Origin: CAYXVU01 sp964468725
GTDB lineage: Bacteria; Acidobacteriota; Blastocatellia; UBA7656
Reading direction: 5' to 3'
Assembly (NCBI GenBank): GCA_964468725.1
Contig: CAYXVU010000197.1
Location: forward strand, 1 to 11,346
DNA: 11,346 nucleotides
Under the pieces are notes generated by a model. That model was not told where the DNA came from, ran no database searches, and saw only the letters and a program-made list of their open reading frames with translations. The stretch's first letter is position 1, and each line of letters begins with the position of its first letter. This document shows positions 1 through 7,826 of this stretch, in pieces. The position numbers were made by a program, and so were the translations under genes.

Positions 1-1460
1 GCCTTCCATTCCGAGAAGATGTCGAGCACTTGCGTGCCGCCTTCGCGGTGGCCGTTGCCGGTGGCTTTCGTACCGCCAAAGGGCAGATGCACCTCTGCGC
101 CGATGGTCGAAGCGTTGACATAGAAGATGCCGGTTTCGACATCCTCCATTGCCCGAAAAGCTTTGTTGGTATCGCTGGTGAAGATCGAAGCCGAAAGCCC
201 GTAGCGTACACCGTTGGCAATCTCGATGGCATGCGACAGGTTCTTACACTCGATGACGGAAACGACGGGGCCGAAAATCTCTTCCTGTGCGATGCGCATC
301 TCCGGCTCGACTTTCGAGAAGACCGTCGGTTCGATGAAGAAGCCATGTTTGAGGTCGCCTTTGTCGGCGCGGCGTCCGCCGCATTCGAGCTTGGCTTTGT
401 CTTCACGCTTGCCGATTTCGATGTAGCCTAAAATTTTGTTTACTGACTCTTGATTGATGACCGGGCCGACATCGGTTTTATCACTCAGCCCGTTGCCGAG
501 TTTCAACTGTTTGGTGCGTTCGACGAGGAGGTTGGTGAACTTCTTCGCCACTTTTTTATGAACCACGACGCGCGAGGCCGCCGTGCAGCGTTGTCCGCTG
601 GTGCCGAAGGCTCCCCACAATACGCCGTCAACTGCCAATTGCAGATCGGCGTCGTCCATAATCATCACGACATTTTTGCCACCCATCTCCAACGAGCAAA
701 TCTTATCGTTTTGCGCGGCTGCGGTGGCCACCATGCGACCGGTGTCGGTCGAACCGGTGAACGAGATCAAGCGCACCTTCGAGTGGTTGACCAGCGCCGC
801 CCCGGCCTGCTCGCCGTAGCCGGAAACGATGTTGACCACGCCCGCCGGTACGCCTGCGCTTTCAAGCGCCGCAACAAAGTTATAAGTGGAGAGCGGCGTG
901 TCTTCCGCAGGCTTGATGACAACCGTGTTGCCGCAGATGAGCGCCGGGAGAATCTTCCACGAAGGGATAGCCATCGGAAAATTCCAAGGCGTGATGAGTC
1001 CGCAAATGCCGATGGGTTCGCGCGAACACATCGCATATTTGTTGGGCAGTTCGGCTTTCGTGGTAAAGCCGTGCAGTCGGCGACCTTCTCCGGCGATGAA
1101 GTAGGTCATATCAATCGCTTCTTGCACATCGCCGCGCGTCTCTTTGACGACCTTGCCCATCTCGCGGGTCATCTCGCGGGCATACTCTTCTTTGCGCTGC
1201 ATCAAAATTTCACCGGCGCGAAAGAGGAGCTCAGCGCGGCGCGGCGCGGGAACCTTACGCCATTTAGCGAAGGCGGCACTGGCCGCTTCAACGGCGCGAT
1301 GGATGTCGTCGGCGGTAGAGGCGGGGAAGCGCCCGACCAGTTCGCGGGTATCGGCGGGATTGCGGTTTTCCAAGTATTCACCAGAAGAGGGGCTGACCCA
1401 CTCTCCGTTGATGTAGTTAGCATAGGTTTTCGCTTTTAATTCGGCTGCTGCTTTGGCCAT
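1..1460 (-). CDS. Aldehyde dehydrogenase (ALDH superfamily), 3' end cut by window edge
   Basis: NAD(P)-dependent oxidation of an aldehyde to a carboxylic acid. 486 codons are visible, nearly a whole family-length protein. Seen: the PWNF segment at about 158-161, VIKPAE at 181-186, the FTGSTDTG nucleotide-binding turn at 234-241, general-base Glu258 in LEMGGK, catalytic Cys292 in GQRCTAASR, and EEIFGPV near 393-399. The C-terminal stretch with GAEVHLPFGGTK (about 454-465) recalls ALDHs acting on semialdehydes such as alpha-ketoglutaric or aminoadipic semialdehyde, but the substrate cannot be fixed from sequence alone. The start at 1458-1460 is preceded on the minus strand by a GAGAGG ribosome-binding site. 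The ATG lies inside the last codons of the upstream cytochrome-like gene (25-nt overlap), suggesting translational coupling. The family is certain; the specificity is not. Confidence 0.95.
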   Translation of the reverse strand, partial: MAKAAAELKAKTYANYINGEWVSPSSGEYLENRNPADTRELVGRFPASTADDIHRAVEAASAAFAKWRKVPAPRRAELLFRAGEILMQRKEEYAREMTREMGKVVKETRGDVQEAIDMTYFIAGEGRRLHGFTTKAELPNKYAMCSREPIGICGLITPWNFPMAIPSWKILPALICGNTVVIKPAEDTPLSTYNFVAALESAGVPAGVVNIVSGYGEQAGAALVNHSKVRLISFTGSTDTGRMVATAAAQNDKICSLEMGGKNVVMIMDDADLQLAVDGVLWGAFGTSGQRCTAASRVVVHKKVAKKFTNLLVERTKQLKLGNGLSDKTDVGPVINQESVNKILGYIEIGKREDKAKLECGGRRADKGDLKHGFFIEPTVFSKVEPEMRIAQEEIFGPVVSVIECKNLSHAIEIANGVRYGLSASIFTSDTNKAFRAMEDVETGIFYVNASTIGAEVHLPFGGTKATGNGHREGGTQVLDIFSEWK

Positions 1461-1807
1461 AAAAACAGATCCTCTCTCGATTGCGATGATGGCAATGATG
1501 GGTTGAATAATGAGGTTTCGTGTGGCGGCGGTTTATGACATTCGGCGCATGGCGTCTTTTCGCTCTCCGGTTTGCCGACTTTTTCATCCGGTTTCCCTTT
1601 GCGCGGATGGGTTGCGGGCATGGGGGCGATGGCCGAATCGGGCGCGTGACATTGAAAGCAGGTTTCGCGCGAGGTCTTCTCGGTCATTCCGGCATGTTCC
1701 GGGCGCGTAGCCATTGCCGCTGGGGGAGCTTTGAGTTTGGATAGCACGATGAAGAGCGCGATAATGGCGATAATGACAGCGAGGAAAATCAGGTCTTTCC
1801 GATTCAT
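1436..1807 (-). CDS. Small membrane-anchored protein with two haem-c motifs
   Basis: A 123-residue protein with an uncleaved-looking N-terminal hydrophobic helix (about residues 6-23) followed by a Pro/Lys-rich, presumably periplasmic, part. Two CXXCH haem-c attachment motifs are visible: C50-F-Q-C-H54 and C87-A-E-C-H91, with extra histidines (H38, H67, H96) as candidate distal ligands. This points to a dihaem cytochrome c for electron transfer at the membrane. I recognise no named family. The stop codon (1436-1438) lies inside the aldehyde dehydrogenase gene, so the last eight or so residues are encoded by bases also read as ALDH in another frame. The start has no obvious Shine-Dalgarno sequence, but a promoter-like pair lies 40-67 bp upstream. 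The haem motifs and the helix together make a chance reading frame unlikely. Confidence 0.8.
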   Translation of the reverse strand: MNRKDLIFLAVIIAIIALFIVLSKLKAPPAAMATRPEHAGMTEKTSRETCFQCHAPDSAIAPMPATHPRKGKPDEKVGKPESEKTPCAECHKPPPHETSLFNPSLPSSQSREDLFLWPKQQPN

Positions 1808-1845
1808 AAGTTGATGCGCCGCGCAGGTGAGCTACTGGAAAGGCG

Positions 1846-1874
1846 ACTCTAACAAAGCACTATCGGCTAGTCAA
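1846..1874 (-). promoter_or_regulatory. Predicted sigma-70 promoter for the cytochrome-ALDH pair
   Basis: Read on the minus strand: TTGACT (1874-1869), a 17-nt spacer, then TAGAGT (1851-1846), about 38 nt before the cytochrome ATG. Five of six bases match the -35 consensus and four of six the -10. Prediction by eye only. Confidence 0.5.
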
Positions 1875-1948
1875 CTCAGGCCATTGTTGTGCATATGTGG
1901 GCGGGTGGACGGCCAACCCGTCGCACCAACCCCACACGATTCGGCTGA

Positions 1949-3595
1949 TTATTCGGTCTTGCTGCCGCGCGTTGCCATGCGATTACGCACGACATCTTCG
2001 GCCATCGCTTTGGCCTTCGGGATTTCCACAATGGCCGCCTTCAACTGCTGATCGCCTTCGAGCAGCACTTGATAAGCTTTGTCGGAACCATAAGCGGCGG
2101 TCACCAATTCGTAACGAATCTGACGCTTAAGAAACTCTCTCTCTTTGTCAGCCCGCGCTTCCATCGCCGAAAAAGCCTTCTCCTCTTTGAGGAACTTCTT
2201 GAACGCCGCAAAAATTTTGTCGGTAATCAACAACTCGTTGGGCTGAAGGTAGTGGTGGTGGTTGGGCGGCCCTTCAATCTTGTATTCGCCGAGTTCGGCA
2301 ACCTGCCCCGACGTCAATGCGCGGACAAAGGCAAAGATCGGTTCGATCCAAACGGTCTGCTGGCGAAAATCTTCAACTGTGAACCGCACCTTCTCTTCAA
2401 CATCGGGTTGGATGCCGCCGCCGCCATAGACGGTGCGACCCGAATCCGTGCGCTTCTCATCCGTGCGATTGATGGCTTCCTTGTCGCCGCGTTGCAAGTA
2501 GTAATCATAGAACGAGCGCCCGCTGTATTCGCGTTGAATCAGTCGTCCGCTCGGCGTGTAGTATTTGCCGGTCGTCAAGATGATGGCCGAACTGTCTGCC
2601 AGTTGAAACGGATTTTGCACCAGCCCCTTGCCGAAGCTGTTTTCGCCAACGATGCGCGCGCGGTCATGATCTTGCAACGCACCGGCGACAATCTCGGAAG
2701 CCGAAGCGGAACTCCGATTGATTAAGATGACGATAGGAACCTGATCGGGCGAGGGATTGTTCGCGGCAAAGTCTCTCTCTAGAAAGGCTCCCGCGCGCCC
2801 GCGCAAGGTGACGATTTTTTGCCCGCTGTAAAGGAAGAGATTGCAGATTCGCCAAGCTTGATCCACCAGCCCGCCGCCATTGTCACGCAAGTCGAGAATC
2901 AACGAGGTCATCCCCTGCTTGCGCAATTCGTCCATCGCGTACTGCATCTCTTTGAAGGTCGTAGTGTTGAAGCCGCGTTGCAGGTTAATGTAGCCGACGC
3001 CGTTGCCGAGCACGAAGTAGTTCGGAATCGAAGGCAGCGGCACCGCGCCGCGCGTGAAGGTGAAGGCCAACGGCTCGGCAACCCCGAGCCGTGCAACCTT
3101 GACGCGCACGGTTGTGCCTTCCGGCCCGCGCAGACGGCTTGATACCTGCGCCTGCGGCCATCCTTCCGTAGATTCACCGTCTATCTCGACGATGTGATCG
3201 CCATAACGAAATCCGGCGCGATACGAAGCTGTGCCTTCGGTCGGCGAGATGATAAAGACTTTGCCGGAACGTTGATTGATGACCGAGCCGATGCCGAAAT
3301 AACGGCTGCGCTGGTCATTCAAAAACCGATCCCATTGTTCCGGGTCGAAGTAGGCCGAATGTGGGTCAAGCGACGTCATCATGCCGTTGATCGAAGCGCG
3401 CGTCATCTTCTCAAAGTTCACTTCACCCGCATAGTTGTCTCTGGCGACCAACATCGCTTTGAGGAATTGCTCTTCGATCTTTCGACGTTGCTCTTCGCTG
3501 TTGACTTGTGCTGATGACCGTTGCTCGGTATGTGCGCCAGCGAAGATGATCGGCAGGGCGAGCGCAAGCGCCAACAACCAGAATCGTTTTTTCAT
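1949..3595 (-). CDS. Exported S41 family (CtpA/Prc-type) serine peptidase with PDZ domain
   Basis: A 548-residue carboxy-terminal-processing-type protease acting outside the cytoplasmic membrane. Residues 1-22 form a signal peptide or anchor (Lys-Lys-Arg, then a Leu/Ala-rich core ending near AGA). A PDZ domain spans about 100-185 (GIGS, SYRAGFRYGDHIVEIDG). The S41 core follows, with the LILDLRDNGGG substrate-binding segment (232-242), nucleophile Ser298 in SSASASEI and Lys323 plus Gln327 in FGKGLVQ. The Ser-Lys spacing of 25 and Lys-Gln spacing of 4 match the known Ser/Lys/Gln arrangement of CtpB. The C-terminal 100 residues are charged and helical. The start at 3593-3595 was chosen because GAGGTC lies just upstream and the signal peptide starts there; an in-frame extension to 3853 has no such support. 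The substrate is unknown. Confidence 0.95.
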   Translation of the reverse strand: MKKRFWLLALALALPIIFAGAHTEQRSSAQVNSEEQRRKIEEQFLKAMLVARDNYAGEVNFEKMTRASINGMMTSLDPHSAYFDPEQWDRFLNDQRSRYFGIGSVINQRSGKVFIISPTEGTASYRAGFRYGDHIVEIDGESTEGWPQAQVSSRLRGPEGTTVRVKVARLGVAEPLAFTFTRGAVPLPSIPNYFVLGNGVGYINLQRGFNTTTFKEMQYAMDELRKQGMTSLILDLRDNGGGLVDQAWRICNLFLYSGQKIVTLRGRAGAFLERDFAANNPSPDQVPIVILINRSSASASEIVAGALQDHDRARIVGENSFGKGLVQNPFQLADSSAIILTTGKYYTPSGRLIQREYSGRSFYDYYLQRGDKEAINRTDEKRTDSGRTVYGGGGIQPDVEEKVRFTVEDFRQQTVWIEPIFAFVRALTSGQVAELGEYKIEGPPNHHHYLQPNELLITDKIFAAFKKFLKEEKAFSAMEARADKEREFLKRQIRYELVTAAYGSDKAYQVLLEGDQQLKAAIVEIPKAKAMAEDVVRNRMATRGSKTE

Positions 3596-3690
3596 GCTTG
3601 ACCTCAGAGTTGTATTCACAACAACGGCGTACAGCAGACCCAGCGGCTGGCTTCCGGTGCGGCTCCTCGCGCGCTTGTTGCGGCACGAAA

Positions 3691-3719
3691 ATTCTAGCCG
3701 ATGAGGTGAGGGAAAACAA
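3691..3719 (-). promoter_or_regulatory. Predicted promoter for the S41 peptidase
   Basis: On the minus strand: TTGTTT (3719-3714), 17-nt spacer, TAGAAT (3696-3691), the -10 matching consensus at five of six positions. It lies about 95 nt before the start codon, in the 160-bp gap after the sulfite reductase gene. I see no clear T-tailed terminator for the upstream operon in that gap. Confidence 0.4.
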
Positions 3720-3755
3720 CCGTAGCTTTTGTCAAAGATTTGTGAAAGCGGATGG

Positions 3756-5426
3756 TTACGATTTGGCGTCGCAAGCCTTCTGCCGCTGCTCGTCATACGA
3801 GGCGAAGGGCGTCCCTTCGAAGGCGGTGAGCAAAGGGGGCGCGACCGCCTCATCAGCGACCGCCGCCGGTAAGGTCAGGTATGCGGCCAACTCCTGATTG
3901 CTATGGCGCAAGCAGAACTGCTGGAAGGTCTCTTCCCCCTGACGCCGCTCCGTGTAGCACGCAAAGAGTTGCGCCAGCGATGGCGCGAGTTCTTCCGAAG
4001 GAATTCGCAGGCCGATACGTCGTCCGAAATTTTCCTGTGCCCCCACGCCGCCGCCCAAGAAGACCTGAAAGGTTTCGCGCTTCACCCCGTTGATGGTCGT
4101 TGCCGAACCTTCCAACCCCACATCGCAGATGTGATGTTGCCCGCACGCATTCGGGCAGCCGGTTACGCTGATGCGCACGGCGTCGTCCATCTGTACGGCC
4201 TCGGTGAGGTAGTCATCCAACTCTGCCGCGCGCTTCTTCGTTTCGGCTATCGCCAATTTGCAAAACTCTATCCCGGTGCAAGCGATGATGGCTTTGCGCG
4301 CCCAACTCGGTTGCGACTCGAAGCCCGCGCTCTGCAATGCGCCTTTGAGCGCCGCCAGCTTGGCCTCAGCTATATCGAGCAAGATGATATTCTGCGTATT
4401 GGTGGTGCGGATGCGCCCGCTACCGAACTCTTCGGCAAACGCCGCCAACTGCCGCAGATCCGCGCCCGATGTGCGTCCGCCAAGCAAGGCGATTCCGGCG
4501 TAGAATCGCCCATCTTCGCGCTGCCGGTTGATGCCCAGATGCGAGCGGTCGCGCCCGGTCACCGGCATCGCCTCCGCGCTTTCGGCGCGACGCAACGGGT
4601 AACCGAGCTGCGCTTCGATAGCTTCCCGAAAGCGCGGAATCTCCCATTGCTCGACGAGAAACTTCAACCGCGCGCGTTTGCGATTCTCCCGATTGCCCGC
4701 ATCCCGAAAGACCGCCGCCGTCGCCGCGCACAAGGCTACGACCTGATCGGCTTCGACCAATACGCCGAGGTCCTTTGAAAAGCGTGGCGAAGTTGATAGC
4801 CCGCCGCCGACCCGCGCGCGAAAACGAACCTCTCCGGCATCATCTCGAACCGCGAACAATCCGATGTCGTTGATCTCGGGATAGACGCAGCGCATAGCGC
4901 AACCGGTGATGGCGATCTTGAACTTGCGAGGCAGATTCGAGAAGTCCCGATTGCCCATGAAAAAATCATTCACTTGCCGCACCAGTGGCGTGGTGTCATA
5001 CAACTCGTCTCCGTCAACGCCCGACACCGGGCAGTTGAGAATGTTGCGAACCACATCACCGCAGGCCTCCATTGTTGATAAGCCGATGGCCTGCAATCGC
5101 TCGACAATATCGGGCAAGCTTTCGATGCGCACCCAATGCAGTTGAATGTTTTGCCGCACCGTCACATCGGCCAGCCCGCGTCCGTACTCATCTGCGAGGT
5201 TGGCTATCTCCCGAAGTTGCGCGGGCGTCAAATCGCCGCCGGGAATGCGTATGCGAACCATGAAGTAACCGTCTTCGAGTGGACGCTGCGAATAGATGCC
5301 ATACCAGCGAAATAGCGGCTCATCATCGGGCGAGATCGCCTGATGACCGAGCTTCGCATAGCGATAGATGTCAGCGAGAACGTCCAACCCATCCTTGCGT
5401 TGCTTAATCTCTTCGATTCGATTCAT
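3756..5426 (-). CDS. Ferredoxin-type assimilatory sulfite (or nitrite) reductase, sirohaem/4Fe-4S
   Basis: Six-electron reduction of sulfite to sulfide (or nitrite to ammonia) at a coupled sirohaem-[4Fe-4S] centre in the cytoplasm. At 556 residues it has the usual length and two-repeat plan of the single-chain ferredoxin-dependent family. Cluster ligands are visible as C383-x5-C389 and C424-x3-C428 (CTGIEFC, GCPNAC). An N-terminal ferrodoxin-like half contains VTVRQNIQLHW (88-98) and RNILNCPVSG (127-136). Sulfite is favoured as substrate by the upstream cysC and cysH genes and by cobA for its cofactor. Tyr54 and Cys132 lie where the Mycobacterium tuberculosis NirA Tyr-Cys pair would be, but I could not align this rigorously. 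A strong AGGAGAGGGG ribosome-binding site precedes the ATG, 15 nt after cysC. It is the last gene of the operon. Confidence 0.92.
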   Translation of the reverse strand: MNRIEEIKQRKDGLDVLADIYRYAKLGHQAISPDDEPLFRWYGIYSQRPLEDGYFMVRIRIPGGDLTPAQLREIANLADEYGRGLADVTVRQNIQLHWVRIESLPDIVERLQAIGLSTMEACGDVVRNILNCPVSGVDGDELYDTTPLVRQVNDFFMGNRDFSNLPRKFKIAITGCAMRCVYPEINDIGLFAVRDDAGEVRFRARVGGGLSTSPRFSKDLGVLVEADQVVALCAATAAVFRDAGNRENRKRARLKFLVEQWEIPRFREAIEAQLGYPLRRAESAEAMPVTGRDRSHLGINRQREDGRFYAGIALLGGRTSGADLRQLAAFAEEFGSGRIRTTNTQNIILLDIAEAKLAALKGALQSAGFESQPSWARKAIIACTGIEFCKLAIAETKKRAAELDDYLTEAVQMDDAVRISVTGCPNACGQHHICDVGLEGSATTINGVKRETFQVFLGGGVGAQENFGRRIGLRIPSEELAPSLAQLFACYTERRQGEETFQQFCLRHSNQELAAYLTLPAAVADEAVAPPLLTAFEGTPFASYDEQRQKACDAKS

Positions 5427-5441
5427 AACCCCTCTCCTGAA

Positions 5442-6020
5442 TTAAATCGCCGAAGCCGAATCGCTCGCCTGCACAGCGCCCGATGCAATCGCGTCAACCG
5501 GCAAGAGGTGAGCGAGAACTTTATCAACACTCTCGGCGATGGTTTCGATAGCGCTGTCAACGATGATTTCGGCAGCCTGCGGCTCTTCATACGGGTCGCT
5601 GATGCCGGTGAAGTTTTCGATCTCGCCCGCCAGAGCTTTTTGATAAAGCCCTTTGACATCGCGCCAGATCAAGACACTGAGCGGACAGCGCACGAAGACT
5701 TCGACAAAACGCATCCCGTCGCTTTCGACCAGATGACGCACCTCGTCGCGCGCCTGACGGTAAGGCGAAATCGCCGCGTTGATGGCCGTCACGCCATGTC
5801 GCGCCAGCAACCGCGCAACGAAACCGATGCGCCGGATATTGGTGTCGCGGTCTTCTTTGGAAAAGCCCAAGCCGCGACTCAGGTTTTCGCGTATGTCATC
5901 GCCGTCGAGAACTTCGACGCGGTGGCCTGCGGCAGAAAGCTTTTGAGCCAGCGCCAACGCGAGCGTCGTCTTGCCCGCACCCGATAGCCCCGTCAACCAA
6001 ATTACTGTTCCTTGTGACAT
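5442..6020 (-). CDS. cysC: Adenylylsulfate (APS) kinase
   Basis: Phosphorylates adenosine 5'-phosphosulfate (APS) to PAPS with ATP. The 192-residue protein has the family length. Seen: Walker A GLSGAGKTT (11-19), LDGDDIRENL (38-47), the ISPYRQARDEVR segment (84-95) with Ser85 at the position of the phosphoserine in enterobacterial CysC, RDVKGLYQKA (120-129) and FTGISDPYE (137-145). Two adjacent ATGs exist; I chose the second (6018-6020), which sits 4 nt after AAGGAG, because the first would leave 1 nt. It lies 106 nt downstream of cysH, the widest gap in the operon, and 15 nt before the reductase gene. PAPS is not needed if the neighbouring CysH uses APS directly, so its role here is open. 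No ATP sulfurylase gene is in the window. Confidence 0.94.
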   Translation of the reverse strand: MSQGTVIWLTGLSGAGKTTLALALAQKLSAAGHRVEVLDGDDIRENLSRGLGFSKEDRDTNIRRIGFVARLLARHGVTAINAAISPYRQARDEVRHLVESDGMRFVEVFVRCPLSVLIWRDVKGLYQKALAGEIENFTGISDPYEEPQAAEIIVDSAIETIAESVDKVLAHLLPVDAIASGAVQASDSASAI

Positions 6021-6126
6021 CATTCTCCTTATCAGTGATGACCATCTGTCAGTGGCCAGTCTGCCATCGCCAAGAGGGTCAGGTTCATCGCTTGCGCTAA
6101 CGACGCTCTGCCCCCTGCTTTGCTTC

Positions 6127-6879
6127 TTACCTTTGTGCGGGGGCGAGCCGCACCAGTCGGCCTGATGCGTCAACGTGCAGACCGCACTCGGTCTTTTGCA
6201 AACCCGACCAACGCCCTGCGCGATCATCTTCGCCTGCGCCAACTGCGCGCGTGCAATGCGTACAGCCGATGCTCGGATAGCCCGCATCGTGCAGCGGGTT
6301 ATAGGGAACCTCGTGGCGATGGATGTAGTCCCATACATCGCGCTTCGTCCATCGCACCAGCGGATTGACCTTCACCCGTTGCCAGCGACCGTCCCATTCA
6401 ACCGCGCCCGCCGTTGCCCGCACCGCCGTTTGGTCGCGGCGAATGGCCGTCATCCATGCGGCCATCCCTTCCAGCGCGGCGGCGAGCGGTTCGAGCTTTC
6501 GCAGGTGGCAACAGAGATCGGGAGCACGCGACCACAGGTTTGCGCCATAAAGATATTCCTGCGCGGCGGGCGACAACGCGGCAGAGAAGGCGCGGATTTC
6601 GATGCTATAGCGGTCTTCGATTCGGCGACGCAGGTCATAGGTCTCCGGGAAGAGAAACCCGGTGTCGAGAAAGAAGATGTTCGGCTGTGGATTGATCTGT
6701 ACGGCGATGTCAATGAGCGTCGCGCCTTCGGCTCCGAAGCCTGTGGCGATAGCGAGTTGCTCGCCGAATCGGGCAAATGCCCACTCGATGATGGCCTGCG
6801 GAGTTGCCGCTTCGAGGCGCGCGCCCTCCGCTTCCCAATCGGAATGATGAAGCGATTCGACTTGTAACCTTGCGACCAT
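6127..6879 (-). CDS. cysH: Phosphoadenylyl/adenylyl-sulfate reductase, Fe-S (APS reductase) type
   Basis: Reduces activated sulfate to sulfite using thioredoxin. In 250 residues I see the PP-loop-like N-terminal region with AIATGFGAEG (43-52), FLDTGFLFPET (70-80), the paired cysteines C123-C124 (DLCCHLRK), the C206-x2-C209 pair (IGCTHCT) and the C-terminal catalytic KTECGLH with Cys232. The CC...CXXC set that binds a [4Fe-4S] cluster marks assimilatory enzymes using APS; enzymes that use only PAPS, such as that of E. coli, lack it. Some cluster-bearing homologues, e.g. Bacillus subtilis CysH, accept both. The start was chosen from a strong GGAGGAG 9 nt upstream. It follows cobA by 22 nt and precedes cysC in one operon. 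Confidence 0.94.
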   Translation of the reverse strand: MVARLQVESLHHSDWEAEGARLEAATPQAIIEWAFARFGEQLAIATGFGAEGATLIDIAVQINPQPNIFFLDTGFLFPETYDLRRRIEDRYSIEIRAFSAALSPAAQEYLYGANLWSRAPDLCCHLRKLEPLAAALEGMAAWMTAIRRDQTAVRATAGAVEWDGRWQRVKVNPLVRWTKRDVWDYIHRHEVPYNPLHDAGYPSIGCTHCTRAVGAGEDDRAGRWSGLQKTECGLHVDASGRLVRLAPAQR

Positions 6880-6901
6880 GAAAAATGTCTCCTCCGCAAA
6901 T

Positions 6902-7741
6902 TCAAATGGCTGGCGTCGTCTCTGTGCCGACCAGTGAGTGAAGCGCGTGAACCGATTCGCTGCCTCCGAACCAATGCAATTTTTCACGAAGCGATACCAC
7001 TTCGCCGACGACGGCGATTGCCGGAGGCTCAAGGGTGAGAGCCGCCATCTCGCTCACCTTTTCGTCTGCGGGCGCGGCAATATCTGCCAGCGTGCCGGTG
7101 TAGATCTCCTGATGCTGATAGGTTCCCCAACGAATGATGGCCAGCGGCGTGCGGGGCGGGCGACCGCCCGCGATCAACTCGCGGGCGATGCGCGCAATGG
7201 TTTCGGCGCACATGAAAATCACCAGCGTGTCTGCCAGATGTGCGGTGGTTGACCAGTTGATGGCGGGAGTTGATTTATTGCTTTCGTGGCCGGTGAGGAA
7301 CGCGACGCTCGAAGCGTGCTGGCGATGAGTGAGCGGAATGCCCGCATAGGCTGCCGCTGCAAAGCCGGAAGAGATGCCCGGTATGACTTCCCACATCACG
7401 CCCGCGGCGATGAGAGCCTCGGCCTCTTCGCCGCCGCGCCCGAAGATGAAAGGGTCGCCGCCTTTGAGACGCGCGACCTGTTGACCGGCCAGAGCGCGTT
7501 CGACGATGATCTGATTGATTGCGGCTTGAGATAGCGCGTGTTCGCCTGCGCGTTTGCCTGCGTAGATCAGTTCAACGCCGCGCTGCGCATGCGCGAGGAT
7601 TTCAGGATTGACCAGATAGTCGTAGACAATCACATCGCAGAGGCGCAACAGGTTGGCGGCTTTGAGGGTGAGCAGTTGCGGATCGCCCGGCCCTGCGCCG
7701 ATCAAATAAACCTTCCCGCCTGGTTGTGCTGTCCCGATCAT
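6902..7741 (-). CDS. cobA: Uroporphyrinogen-III C-methyltransferase (SUMT)
   Basis: Adds two methyl groups from SAM to uroporphyrinogen III to give precorrin-2, the precursor of sirohaem (and cobalamin). At 279 residues it has the length of a stand-alone SUMT, not of a trifunctional CysG. Motifs: VYLIGAGPGDPQLLTLKA (11-28), RLKGGDPFIFGRGGEE (91-106) and PGISSGFAAAAYAGIPLTHR (121-140). The VIFMCAE segment (174-180) has Cys where a Gly is common. First gene of the operon that ends with a sirohaem-dependent reductase, so its likely job here is to supply that cofactor; the dehydrogenase/chelatase step is not encoded in this window. The ATG (7739-7741) has no good Shine-Dalgarno sequence and lies 24 nt after the T-run of the attenuator terminator. 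Confidence 0.94.
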   Translation of the reverse strand: MIGTAQPGGKVYLIGAGPGDPQLLTLKAANLLRLCDVIVYDYLVNPEILAHAQRGVELIYAGKRAGEHALSQAAINQIIVERALAGQQVARLKGGDPFIFGRGGEEAEALIAAGVMWEVIPGISSGFAAAAYAGIPLTHRQHASSVAFLTGHESNKSTPAINWSTTAHLADTLVIFMCAETIARIARELIAGGRPPRTPLAIIRWGTYQHQEIYTGTLADIAAPADEKVSEMAALTLEPPAIAVVGEVVSLREKLHWFGGSESVHALHSLVGTETTPAI

Positions 7742-7764
7742 CTGTATGCAACGCTCGAAAAATG

Positions 7765-7799
7765 AAAAACCCGCTACCAGCGTGAAGCCGATAGCGGGT
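7765..7799 (-). terminator. Attenuator intrinsic terminator upstream of cobA
   Basis: On the minus strand ACCCGCTA (7799-7792) pairs with TAGCGGGT (7776-7769). The stem can extend inward through TCGGC/GCTGG with G-T pairs, leaving a short TTCAC loop, and a T-run follows (7769-7765, then CA and more T). Its inner arm is the 12-nt complement of the upstream antiterminator arm. Confidence 0.88.
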
Positions 7800-7826
7800 C
7801 GAGAATGATTGCGATGCGAAAAAGAC

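Noticed and set aside
450..1439. Long plus-strand open frame of 329 codons
   Set aside because: It is antisense to the aldehyde dehydrogenase, which shows every family motif on the minus strand; the plus frame is Arg/His-rich with no recognisable domain.
2069..2725. Plus-strand open frame of 218 codons
   Set aside because: Antisense to the S41 peptidase catalytic region; composition typical of a reverse-strand shadow.
3596..3853. 86-codon N-terminal extension of the S41 peptidase
   Set aside because: It would bury the signal peptide, lacks a ribosome-binding site and is Arg/Ser-rich; the inner ATG has GAGGTC upstream.
3903..4778. Plus-strand open frame of 291 codons
   Set aside because: Antisense to the sulfite reductase gene with its intact cluster motifs; no domain seen.
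6021..6338. Extended start for APS kinase
   Set aside because: The extension overlaps cysH and has no kinase features; AAGGAG sits right before the inner ATGs.
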